A stretch of DNA of 64,000 nt. Source: an uncultured Clostridia bacterium. Lineage in GTDB: Bacteria > Bacillota > Clostridia > Oscillospirales > Acutalibacteraceae. The stretch lies in NCBI GenBank assembly GCA_927362715.1, contig CAKMIX010000002.1, positions 1 to 64,000 of the forward strand, read 5' to 3'. Below are positions 17,253 to 24,961 of the stretch, one piece after another (the stretch's first letter is position 1; each line of letters starts with the position of its first letter). The notes beneath the pieces are model-generated. The model worked only from the letters and a program-made list of their open reading frames with translations. It did no database searches and was not told where the DNA came from. The translations under genes were made by a program, and so were the position numbers.

Positions 17253-19364
17253 ATGGATATGAAACTGCTCGCATTGACGGCGGGGGAGGAGCACGCACAT
17301 CTGCTGGTGCGCATCTCCGGCACGCTCAGCGGGTTTAGCGATACGGATACGGCGTTTGCAACGTATCCGACGCTCAAAACGCTGCTGCCCGCATTTGCCG
17401 AGGCGCTGAAAAAACAGGGTGTGATCGTGCTCGCCGTGGACGGCGCGAAGTACAATGCGATCCGCACTAAACTGTGCGCGGCGCTGTCGCTGGCGACGGT
17501 CGAAGATCGGGCGCTTTATGAACGCTTGTCCGAAAATACGGCGCTGCCGCCCGAGGAGATCGAACAGATCGCCCGCGTGCCGAAAAACGCCGCGCTGTTC
17601 CCGAATTCGGACGGTCTTTATACGGGCCTTGCGGTGGAAAAGGGCAAACAGACCATCGTGTTTTTGCCGCTGGAAGAAGAAAGCCTTACGCATGTGCTCA
17701 AAAACGGGCTGGTGCCGTATCTGATGCGCAAATCGGTCAAGGCGGAGAGCGCAGCGCCCGAAAAGCATGAGATGCCTGCACTCGAAGTGTCTGCCGCCGC
17801 CGGTGAAGTGGTACGGCGTACGGTGAATCTGCTGCGTGAAAACAATGCTACGGTCGCCGTAAGCAGCACCCCGAGCGCGCAGATCATCCGTTCACTCGGC
17901 GCAAACACGCCGGACTTTGAAACGTTCTTCCTGTTTACACCCCATGTCGAGGACAAGGGCGATTACAGCATGACCGACTACGCCGCGCTGCTGGCAAAAT
18001 CCGCCAAGGAGCTTTCGGGTGCAACGTTCGGTGCGTGCATTTCCGATGTGTGTGACGCCGAGGGCGGCACGTATGTCTGCGTCACGGTGGCGGATGACAA
18101 GACCGCCGTGGTGCGCAAGCTCTACAAGGAGGACGACGAGACCGAAAACAGCTTCCTGCACGACGCCGCCGAGGAGCTCGTGGAGCTGATCGGCGAAAAA
18201 GCGGCGGGCAAGGGTATGGTCGGCATTGAGGTCGCGGACGCCGGAAATGAGAAAAGCGGCGGCGGCTTCCTTTCAAGGCCTGCCGGCAAGGTGACGATGT
18301 CTGTTATTGCGCTGGTGCTTGCGGCAGCGGTCACGGTGGGTTGTATCTTCTTTGTGCGCGAACGCCGCGCGCGCGAAGCGCAAAATACCACGCAGCCGCC
18401 TATCGTGACGGAACAGCCCGACACGACCATTGCGCCGGTCGTGACGGACACGGTGACGATCTCGGAGTTTATTTATAATGAAATGCTGAACGGCGTGCAG
18501 GAAACACCAGCCGAAACGACCACCGCCAATTCAGACGGCGTCGCGATCGACACGACCGGCGGCAGCACCGCCACGGGCGACGAGATCCCGACGGAAATGA
18601 TCGTCAACGGCAGGACGCTCGACGCCAAAGAGGCAGTCGCCCGCATGATCGAGGCGGAAATGGACAGCACCTACAATACCGAAGCGCTCAAGGCGCAGAC
18701 GGTGGCGATATACACCTATCTCAAATACCGCAATACGAATTGGAAGATCACGGGCGTTACGCTTGCCGACGACTACAGCGAAGAAGTCTACAATGCGGTA
18801 CGCGCGGTGTTCGGGGAATATCTGAGCTTCAACGGCGCGCCGGCGTTTACGCCGTTCTTCCGTCTTTCGGCAGGCAGGACCGCCGCCTGTGAGACGGTGT
18901 TCGGTACGAGCTATGCGTATCTGCGCGCGGCGGACAGCATTTCCGACCGCACGGAGGACGGGTACTTAACACAGCTCATCATCCCCGCAGACGAGATCCG
19001 GGAGCTCGTAGAAGCCTATGACGCGAGCATCACGCTCGGCGAGGAAACCGCCGACTGGCTGGAGGTAACGGAGCACGACGGCGCGGTGGATACGGGCACG
19101 GGCTACGTGCACACCATCCGTGTCGGCGACCGCGAGATTTCGGGCAGGGAGTTTGTAGACGTGGTCATGGCGGGGAAAAACCTGCCGTCCGTGTGCTTCT
19201 CGGTGATGTACCAGAGCGAAACCAATGAGTTTCTGTTCGAGGTCTATGGCATCGGCTACGGCGTCGGCATGAGCCAGCGCGGCGCGGACCGCATGGCGGC
19301 AACGGGCGCGGAATACACGGAAATATTGTCCCGCTATTACAGCGGTACACAGCTTACGGTTTAA
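17253..19364 (+). CDS. degenerate CinA-like domains fused to membrane helix and SpoIID/LytB domain
   Basis: A 703-residue protein with three parts. Residues 1-165 resemble the N-terminal MoCF-like half of CinA (SGTLSGFSDTDTAF in place of SGGLGPTKDDLT; PEEIEQIARVPKNAALFPN; TIVFLPLEEESLTHVLKNG). Residues 185-340 resemble the CinA C-terminal (PncC) half (TVAVSSTPS in place of the AESCTGG motif; LSGATFGACISDVCDAEGG; YVCVTVADD). Catalytic motifs in both halves are lost. A transmembrane helix at about 346-369 leads to a Thr-rich linker and a SpoIID domain (about 450-703) with AVARMIEAEMDSTYNTEALKA and GYGVGMSQRGADRMA. The SpoIID part should act on peptidoglycan outside the membrane. Architecture reading is from pattern recognition, not a search. 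Confidence 0.8.
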   Translation: MDMKLLALTAGEEHAHLLVRISGTLSGFSDTDTAFATYPTLKTLLPAFAEALKKQGVIVLAVDGAKYNAIRTKLCAALSLATVEDRALYERLSENTALPPEEIEQIARVPKNAALFPNSDGLYTGLAVEKGKQTIVFLPLEEESLTHVLKNGLVPYLMRKSVKAESAAPEKHEMPALEVSAAAGEVVRRTVNLLRENNATVAVSSTPSAQIIRSLGANTPDFETFFLFTPHVEDKGDYSMTDYAALLAKSAKELSGATFGACISDVCDAEGGTYVCVTVADDKTAVVRKLYKEDDETENSFLHDAAEELVELIGEKAAGKGMVGIEVADAGNEKSGGGFLSRPAGKVTMSVIALVLAAAVTVGCIFFVRERRAREAQNTTQPPIVTEQPDTTIAPVVTDTVTISEFIYNEMLNGVQETPAETTTANSDGVAIDTTGGSTATGDEIPTEMIVNGRTLDAKEAVARMIEAEMDSTYNTEALKAQTVAIYTYLKYRNTNWKITGVTLADDYSEEVYNAVRAVFGEYLSFNGAPAFTPFFRLSAGRTAACETVFGTSYAYLRAADSISDRTEDGYLTQLIIPADEIRELVEAYDASITLGEETADWLEVTEHDGAVDTGTGYVHTIRVGDREISGREFVDVVMAGKNLPSVCFSVMYQSETNEFLFEVYGIGYGVGMSQRGADRMAATGAEYTEILSRYYSGTQLTV

Positions 19365-19392
19365 ACATAATTTTTTTCGGGAGGAATGAACT

Positions 19393-20409
19393 ATGGCAAT
19401 TCTGGTAACAGGCGGCACGGGCTTTATCGGCTCGCACACCTGCATCGCACTCACTGAGGCGGGGTATGACGCCGTCATCGTGGATAACTACTACAATTCC
19501 AGTCCCAAGTCGCTCGAACGCATCAACGAGCTGTGCGGCAAGGAACTGAAATTCTATGAGTGTGATATCCGCGACCGCGAGGGGATGACGCGCGTTTTCA
19601 AGGAAAACAAGATCGACGCGGTGATCCATTTCGCGGGGCTCAAAGCGGTGGGCGAATCCTGCCAAAAGCCGATGGAATATTATGACAACAACATCGGCGG
19701 CACGCTGACGCTCTGTGAAGTCATGCGCGACTGCGGCTGCAAAAACATCGTTTTCAGCTCATCCGCGACTGTGTACGGCATGCACAACGTCTCTCCGCTC
19801 AAGGAAACCATGCCCGCAGGCGGCACGACCAACCCCTACGGCACGACCAAATACATGATCGAGATCATTTTGGAAGACATTTACAAGGCGGACAATGACT
19901 GGAATGTGACACTGCTTCGCTATTTTAACCCGATCGGGGCGCATAAAAGCGGCAGAATCGGTGAAAATCCGAACGGGATCCCGAATAACCTTATGCCCTA
20001 CATCACGCAGGTCGCAGTCGGCAAGCTGCCTGAGCTTTCGATCTACGGCGACGATTACGACACCAAGGACGGCACCGGCGTGCGCGATTACATCCATGTG
20101 GTCGACCTCGCGGAGGGGCATGTCAAGGCGCTCGACAATATTTTGTCCGGCAAACGCGGTGTACAGATCTTCAACCTCGGCACCGGCGTCGGGTACAGCG
20201 TTTTGGACATCGTGCATGCCTTTGAAGAAGCAAACGGCGTAAAGATCCCGTATAAGATCGTCGGCAGACGCCCCGGCGACATCGCCACCTGCTACTCCGA
20301 TCCCACCAAGGCGAAAGAGGTGCTCGGCTGGCAGGCAAAGCGCGGCCTTGCCGAGATGTGCGAGGACTCATGGCGCTGGCAGAAGCAGAATCCCAACGGA
20401 TTTGAATAA
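19393..20409 (+). CDS. galE: UDP-glucose 4-epimerase
   Basis: A 338-residue short-chain dehydrogenase-type epimerase. The NAD-binding GGTGFIGSH lies at the N-terminus, the catalytic SSATVYG and YGTTK (Tyr-x3-Lys) are intact, and the C-terminal part has the GalE signature NLGTGVGYSVLD and GRRPGD. It interconverts UDP-glucose and UDP-galactose for surface polysaccharides or galactose use. GGAGGAATGAACT precedes the ATG. It stands between the SpoIID-fusion gene and lemA without other galactose genes. Confidence 0.95.
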   Translation: MAILVTGGTGFIGSHTCIALTEAGYDAVIVDNYYNSSPKSLERINELCGKELKFYECDIRDREGMTRVFKENKIDAVIHFAGLKAVGESCQKPMEYYDNNIGGTLTLCEVMRDCGCKNIVFSSSATVYGMHNVSPLKETMPAGGTTNPYGTTKYMIEIILEDIYKADNDWNVTLLRYFNPIGAHKSGRIGENPNGIPNNLMPYITQVAVGKLPELSIYGDDYDTKDGTGVRDYIHVVDLAEGHVKALDNILSGKRGVQIFNLGTGVGYSVLDIVHAFEEANGVKIPYKIVGRRPGDIATCYSDPTKAKEVLGWQAKRGLAEMCEDSWRWQKQNPNGFE

Positions 20410-20459
20410 GCGATCCCCCGTATAATTTTGCGGCGCATTGCCGCAGCAGGAGGAAAAAT

Positions 20460-21035
20460 ATGAAAAGCAAAAAGTCTCTTTGGATCGCGCTTGCCGTGGT
20501 GGCGGTCGTCGTGATCGCCGCGGTGGGCTGGATCATGTCCACTTACAACGGGCTTGTGGAAACACGCGAGCAGGTGACGGCACAGCAGGCAAACGTGCAA
20601 AGCCAGCTGCAAAGACGCGCCGACTTGATCCCGAATCTGGTCAGCACGGTGCAGGCTTACGCCACGCATGAGGAAGAGGTCTACACCGCCCTTGCCGACG
20701 CACGCGCGGCGCTCGCGGGCGCGAGCACGGTCGACGAGCTCAATGCGGCAAACAGCGCCCTGGATTCCGCGCTCTCGCGGCTGCTCGTGGTGGTAGAAAA
20801 CTACCCGGAACTGCAGGCAAGCCAGAATTTCATCAATTTGCAGGATGAGCTGGCGGGCACCGAAAACCGCATTGTGCAGGCACGCAATACGTACAACGAT
20901 ATGGCGCGTGAATACAATACACGGATCCAGCGTTTCCCGTCCTCGCTGATCGCAAGCATCGGTAATTTTGAGCAGGTGGATTATTTCGAGGCGTCTGAAG
21001 AGTCACAAACCGTTCCGGAAGTGAGCTTCGACTGA
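20460..21035 (+). CDS. lemA: LemA family protein
   Basis: A 191-residue membrane protein with an N-terminal helix (about 5-27) and the long alpha-helical LemA domain. Typical features are YNGLVETREQV, RRADLIPNLVSTVQAYATHEEEV, and ARNTYNDMAREYNTRIQRFPSSLIA. The molecular function is not established; members are often paired with TPM-domain proteins, as here (22-bp gap). Confidence 0.94.
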   Translation: MKSKKSLWIALAVVAVVVIAAVGWIMSTYNGLVETREQVTAQQANVQSQLQRRADLIPNLVSTVQAYATHEEEVYTALADARAALAGASTVDELNAANSALDSALSRLLVVVENYPELQASQNFINLQDELAGTENRIVQARNTYNDMAREYNTRIQRFPSSLIASIGNFEQVDYFEASEESQTVPEVSFD

Positions 21036-21057
21036 TCCCGGGGCTTGGAGGAGAAGA

Positions 21058-21852
21058 ATGAAACGAATTTCGGCGCTTGTGCTGGGGCTTTTGGCGGCGG
21101 CGCTTTTGGTGCTGCCCGCTTCGGCGGCGCGAACGGAATACCCCGAGCCGACAAGTGACTTTTTCGTCAACGACTTCGCGGGCTGCTTAAATGCCGAGGA
21201 TGCACAGGAGATGCAAGCTTTGGGCGAGGCGCTGTACCGTGCGACGGGGGCGCAGGCGGTCGTGGTGACGGTGGAGTCTTTGAACGGTGCATCCATTGAG
21301 GATTACGGCTATGACCTTGCCAACGGCTGGGGCATCGGCGATGAGAGCGCGGACTCCGGCGTTCTGCTGCTGCTTTCCACCGGCGACCGGCAGGTGCGCA
21401 TCGAGGTCGGCAGCGGCCTTGAAGGCAGGCTGACCGACGGTAAAACGGGGCGTATACTCGATACATACGCCATACCGTATTTGCGCGCGGACGATTTTTC
21501 CACCGGGCTTTTGGAGGCGTATAAGGCCATTGTCAATGAGGTCTATATCGAATATGATATGGAGCCTTCCGACGGGTATGTCCCTATAGAGGAAGATTAT
21601 GAGATCACAGACGGGGATCTGGCCCGCTTTGCGGGTGCGATATTCCCGATACTCACGGTCCTCGTACTCATCTTTATTGTCGCTACGCGCCGGCATTGGG
21701 GCGGAGGCGGCGGTGGCTTTTACGGCGGCTATCACGGCGGCGGTTTCCATGGTGGCGGCTTCTCCGGCGGGGGCGGTTTTTCCGGCGGCGGAGGCGGCTT
21801 CTCGGGCGGAGGCGGCGGCTTCTCCGGCGGCGGCAGCTCGCGCGGGTTCTGA
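21058..21852 (+). CDS. TPM-domain (YgcG-like) membrane protein with Gly-rich tail
   Basis: A 264-residue protein. It has a signal peptide (about 1-23), a TPM domain (about 30-160) with VNDFAGCLNAEDAQEM, GWGIGDESADSGVLLLLS and the RQVRIEVGSGLEG motif, a transmembrane helix near 195-215, and a tail of about 45 residues composed almost only of Gly, Phe and Ser (GGGFSGGGG repeats). The lemA-TPM pairing is widespread; a role in membrane or cell-envelope quality control has been proposed, without firm proof. Terminator follows. Confidence 0.92.
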   Translation: MKRISALVLGLLAAALLVLPASAARTEYPEPTSDFFVNDFAGCLNAEDAQEMQALGEALYRATGAQAVVVTVESLNGASIEDYGYDLANGWGIGDESADSGVLLLLSTGDRQVRIEVGSGLEGRLTDGKTGRILDTYAIPYLRADDFSTGLLEAYKAIVNEVYIEYDMEPSDGYVPIEEDYEITDGDLARFAGAIFPILTVLVLIFIVATRRHWGGGGGGFYGGYHGGGFHGGGFSGGGGFSGGGGGFSGGGGGFSGGGSSRGF

Positions 21853-21875
21853 CAGAATACAGAATATCAAAGCAA

Positions 21876-21912
21876 AAACGGACTTCGGTTTTTCCGAAGT
21901 CCGTTTCGTTTT
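21876..21912. terminator. bidirectional intrinsic terminator
   Basis: AAACGGACTTCGG pairs with CCGAAGTCCGTTT around a TTTTT loop (21876-21906). T tracts exist on both strands. It separates the TPM-domain gene from the convergent citrate synthase gene. Confidence 0.92.
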
Positions 21913-21931
21913 GCTGTATATCGTCCGGCGC

Positions 21932-23293
21932 TTATCGCTCTGTAAGCGGCACATACGGCTTTACGCCGGAGACGCTTTTGTATGCGGGGCGGATGATCTT
22001 GTCGACATTCGTCAATTCTTCGAGCATATGTGCGCTCCAGCCCACGATGCGCGCCATCGCAAAGATCGGCGTGTAAAGCTCGGGCGGAATGTCCAGCATG
22101 CTGTAAACGAATCCGCTGTAAAAGTCCACGTTGGGGCTGACGCCCTTGTAAATGCGCCGGCGTTCGGCGATGACCTGCGGGCCTAAGCGCGCGATCATGC
22201 TGTACAGCGCAAAATCCTCGCCGCGCTTTTTCTCCTGCGCGAGCTTCTGCACGAAGCCCTCAAAAATCTCTGCGCGTGGGTCGGAAATGGAGTATACCGC
22301 GTGCCCCATGCCGTAAATCAAGCCCTTTTTATCAAAAGCTTCACGGTTAAGCAGCTTTTCAAGATATGCGCGCACCTCATCCTCGTCATGCACATCCCGC
22401 ACATGGCGCTTGATGTCCTTGACCATTTCCACGACCTTGATGTTTGCGCCGCCGTGCTTCGGACCTTTGAGCGAGCAAAGCGCCGCCGCCATGACCGAAA
22501 AGGTGTCCGACCCGGAGGAGGCGACCACGTGCGTCGTGAACGATGAGTTGTTGCCGCCGCCGTGCTCCATATGTAAGATCAGCGCGATGTCGAGTACCTG
22601 TGCTTCGAGCGCGGTGTATTTTTTGTCGGGACGCAGCAGCCGCAGGATGTTTTCCGCTGCCGAGAGCCTGGCGTCGGGGTGGTGGATATACAGGCTGTCG
22701 TTGCAGATATAGTGGTTGTACGCCTGATACCCGTACACGGCGAGCATCGGGAAGCGGCTGATGAGCGACAGGCACTGCCGCAGCACGTTTTCCTGCGTCA
22801 TCTCCGTCGGGTTGCTGTCATATGCCGAAAGCGTCAGCACGCTGCGCGTCAGGCTGTTCATGATGTCCTTGCTCGGCGCTTTCATCACGACGTCGCGCAC
22901 AAAGTTGCGCGGCAGGCAGCGCATGGTCGCAAGTATATCGCAAAACTCCGAAAGCTGCGCTTTGTTCGGCAGCGCCCCGAACAAAAGCAGGTACGCCGCC
23001 TCCTCAAAGCCAAAACGCTTTTCCCGAATACAGCCGCGCACAAGCTCCGTAACGTTGATGCCGCGGTAGCGAAGCTCGCCGGCGCAGGGCTTGCGTCCTT
23101 CCGGCGTCTCTTCGTATGCTTTGACATTGGAAATCGTCGTTAAGCCTGCTAAAACGCCCACGCCGTTTTTGTCGCGCAAACCGCGCTTTACGGCATATTG
23201 TTCATATAGCTCGGGATCAATGGTGCTGCATGCGGTGTTCTCTAAACTCATCTTTGCGGCATAATCCATGATCTCCGCTTTGCTCTTTCGCAT
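21932..23293 (-). CDS. citrate synthase (citrate/methylcitrate synthase family)
   Basis: A 453-residue citrate synthase condensing oxaloacetate with acetyl-CoA. The family landmarks are LRYRGINVTELV, the catalytic histidine in MEHGGGNNSSFT, the second histidine in GPKHGGANIKV, GMGHAVYSISDPRA and the aspartate region VDFYSGFVYSML. The start at 23293 is fixed by a full AGGAGG; the 19 residues before it are not conserved-looking. In anaerobes this enzyme usually feeds 2-oxoglutarate and glutamate synthesis. Divergent from a MarR regulator. Confidence 0.93.
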   Translation of the reverse strand: MRKSKAEIMDYAAKMSLENTACSTIDPELYEQYAVKRGLRDKNGVGVLAGLTTISNVKAYEETPEGRKPCAGELRYRGINVTELVRGCIREKRFGFEEAAYLLLFGALPNKAQLSEFCDILATMRCLPRNFVRDVVMKAPSKDIMNSLTRSVLTLSAYDSNPTEMTQENVLRQCLSLISRFPMLAVYGYQAYNHYICNDSLYIHHPDARLSAAENILRLLRPDKKYTALEAQVLDIALILHMEHGGGNNSSFTTHVVASSGSDTFSVMAAALCSLKGPKHGGANIKVVEMVKDIKRHVRDVHDEDEVRAYLEKLLNREAFDKKGLIYGMGHAVYSISDPRAEIFEGFVQKLAQEKKRGEDFALYSMIARLGPQVIAERRRIYKGVSPNVDFYSGFVYSMLDIPPELYTPIFAMARIVGWSAHMLEELTNVDKIIRPAYKSVSGVKPYVPLTER

Positions 23294-23346
23294 CTTGCAT
23301 CCTCCTTTTTTGTTCTGATTTTGTTGTCTTGATCCTCTGATTCTAA

Positions 23347-23375
23347 TCATAATGGAAAATGCCCTTGGGTGTCAA
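23347..23375 (-). promoter_or_regulatory. promoter of citrate synthase
   Basis: On the minus strand TTGACA (plus 23370-23375) and TTATGA (plus 23347-23352) with a 17-bp spacer. Confidence 0.65.
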
Positions 23376-23415
23376 CGCCTAAATTGTAAACATTATATGA
23401 ACTGTCGTGATTTTG

Positions 23416-23444
23416 TTGACAGATTATAGGGAAAGGTATATATT
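23416..23444 (+). promoter_or_regulatory. promoter of the MarR gene
   Basis: TTGACA (23416-23421) and TATATT (23439-23444), 17 bp apart, 24 bp upstream of the marR start. The AT-rich flanks contain short TTATAG repeats that could be an autoregulatory operator. Confidence 0.75.
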
Positions 23445-23467
23445 ATAGACAAATAGGGGGCGGTTTG

Positions 23468-23899
23468 ATGCCAAAAACTGCGCGGCAGGAAGCTGCCGAA
23501 ATGCTTACCGAGTTGTTGTTCCGCTTTTACAGCGCAGGTCAGCGCCACCCGCGCGTAACGCAGGGGCCGAAGATCCACACCCATGCGTTCCATGTGCTGT
23601 ATCTGCTTGCTCGTGCGCATGACAAGCGGCTGTCTTTAAGTTTTCTGCTTACGGAATTGCAGGTGACCAAGCAGCAGCTTTCCAAGCTCATCAACGAGCT
23701 GGAGGATTTCGGGTATGTCGAGCGGGTGCGCACCGGGCGTGACCGCCGCAACGTGATGCTGTGCCTGACGGAGGCGGGCGAGCGGTATTATGCCGAACGC
23801 GAACAGGCGGTCGCCGACCAGATCGCTGCATTCCTCGAAAAATATCCGCCCGAAAAAACCGAGTTTTTGCATGAGCTGCTTGTGCAGCTGGGCTCGTGA
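23468..23899 (+). CDS. MarR family transcriptional regulator
   Basis: A 143-residue winged-helix regulator. The recognition helix region LLTELQVTKQQLSKLINELEDFGYVERVRTGRDRRNVMLCLTEAG shows the MarR helix-turn-helix and the beta-wing with the conserved D-R-R-N. It is divergent from citrate synthase and may control itself or that gene. The ATG at 23468 follows a GGGGG run; a TTG three bases upstream is less likely. Ligand unknown. Confidence 0.9.
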   Translation: MPKTARQEAAEMLTELLFRFYSAGQRHPRVTQGPKIHTHAFHVLYLLARAHDKRLSLSFLLTELQVTKQQLSKLINELEDFGYVERVRTGRDRRNVMLCLTEAGERYYAEREQAVADQIAAFLEKYPPEKTEFLHELLVQLGS

Positions 23900-23923
23900 A
23901 CGCAAAAACAACAAACTGCACAG

Positions 23924-23952
23924 AGCTTCCCCGCTTGCGGGGGAGCTTTTTA
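23924..23952 (+). terminator. intrinsic terminator of the MarR gene
   Basis: AGCTTCCCC and GGGGGAGCT form a GC-rich stem (with one T-G pair) followed by TTTTTA, 24 bp after the stop codon. Confidence 0.88.
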
Positions 23953-23967
23953 TGTCTTAGACAAACT

Positions 23968-24026
23968 GCACAATATATTGCGCAAAATTTCGCCGCATTT
24001 CCGATTGCACACTAAATTTAGTGGTG
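23968..24026 (+). promoter_or_regulatory. NrdR box pair upstream of nrdG
   Basis: Two near-palindromes match the NrdR-box pattern: CAATATATTG at 23971-23980 and CACTAAATTTAGTG at 24010-24023. Their centres are 41 bp apart, about four helical turns. They lie 80-130 bp before nrdG, in the position where the ATP/dATP-sensing repressor NrdR would act. Confidence 0.75.
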
Positions 24027-24103
24027 CTATAATAATAAAGCTTTCCTTTCCGCCGCGCGGGTGTGCTGCGGAAAGAATTTTATCTTGAACGAGGGGGAGC
24101 GCT

Positions 24104-24802
24104 ATGAAAATCAGCGGCCTTCAAACCCTGACTTTGCTGGATTTTCCGGGCAAGGTCGCCTGCACGGTGTTCACGAGCGGCTGCAACATGCGCTGCCCGT
24201 TTTGCCATAATGCAGGGCTGGTGCTCGAGCCTGACGAACCCGCGCAGATGACCGAGGACGAATTTTTTGCCTTTCTTAAAAAACGCAGCGGCGTGCTCGA
24301 TGGCGTTTGCGTAACGGGCGGCGAGCCATTGCTGCAAACGGATCTGATTCTGTTTTTTCAAAGGGTAAAGGAGCTTGGCTTTACGACGAAGCTCGACACC
24401 AACGGCTTTTTGACCGATCGCCTGCGGCAGACCGTGGAAAGCGGCGCGGTGGATTATGTGGCGATGGATGTCAAAAACGACCCGAGCCGCTATGCCGAAA
24501 CGGTCGGCATCCCGAATTTTTCCATGGAACCGATTTTCGAAAGCGTGCAGTATTTGATGTCCTGCGGCGTAGACTATGAATTCCGCACCACAGTCGTCCG
24601 CGAGCTGCACCGCGCCGGCAATCTTACGGCGATCGCCGAATGGCTGCAGGGTGCAAAGCGGTATTTTTTGCAGGGCTTCCGCGATTCGGGCGAGATTTTA
24701 GGCGGCACCATGCACGCCTATTCTCCGCAGGAGATGCGCGACCTGCTTCATAAGGTGCAGAGCGTTTTGCCGCAGACGGAACTGCGCGGCGTAGAGGTAT
24801 AA
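24104..24802 (+). CDS. nrdG: anaerobic ribonucleotide reductase activating protein (radical SAM)
   Basis: A 232-residue radical-SAM activase. The iron-sulfur motif CNMRCPFC (residues about 26-33) follows FTSGC, and the GGEPLLQ motif is present. It uses S-adenosylmethionine to install the glycyl radical on NrdD. It is somewhat longer than classic NrdG and of the type annotated as anaerobic ribonucleoside-triphosphate reductase activating protein. Unlike the common nrdD-nrdG order, it precedes nrdD and has its own control region. GGGGGAG lies before the ATG. Confidence 0.93.
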   Translation: MKISGLQTLTLLDFPGKVACTVFTSGCNMRCPFCHNAGLVLEPDEPAQMTEDEFFAFLKKRSGVLDGVCVTGGEPLLQTDLILFFQRVKELGFTTKLDTNGFLTDRLRQTVESGAVDYVAMDVKNDPSRYAETVGIPNFSMEPIFESVQYLMSCGVDYEFRTTVVRELHRAGNLTAIAEWLQGAKRYFLQGFRDSGEILGGTMHAYSPQEMRDLLHKVQSVLPQTELRGVEV

Positions 24803-24803
24803 A

Positions 24804-24852
24804 CAACAATATATTGTGCTTCGCAAGAATAAATTTAACAACATATTGTGAA
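24804..24852 (+). promoter_or_regulatory. NrdR box pair upstream of nrdD
   Basis: CAATATATTG at 24807-24816 and CAACATATTG at 24839-24848 have centres 32 bp apart (three helical turns), the classic NrdR spacing. They directly precede a TTGACA element. Confidence 0.82.
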
Positions 24853-24858
24853 AACGGC

Positions 24859-24887
24859 TTGACAGCTCCAAGCGGCTGTGATAGTAT
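24859..24887 (+). promoter_or_regulatory. promoter of nrdD
   Basis: TTGACA (24859-24864) with a weak -10 TAGTAT at 24882-24887 (17-bp spacer); TATAGA at 24885 is an alternative. It sits immediately downstream of the NrdR boxes. Confidence 0.6.
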
Positions 24888-24961
24888 AGATCATACAGGC
24901 GTTTCGGAGAAACACGATTTTAGAAACATAAAAACTTTTTAATAAAAGCGAGGGAAAAGGA

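Noticed and set aside
16061-17467. 468-codon minus-strand open frame
   Set aside because: Antisense to the second sortase and the SpoIID-fusion gene; no family motifs.
21700-21852. Gly-rich GC repeats as a regulatory repeat
   Set aside because: They encode the normal GGGFSGGGG tail of TPM-domain proteins.
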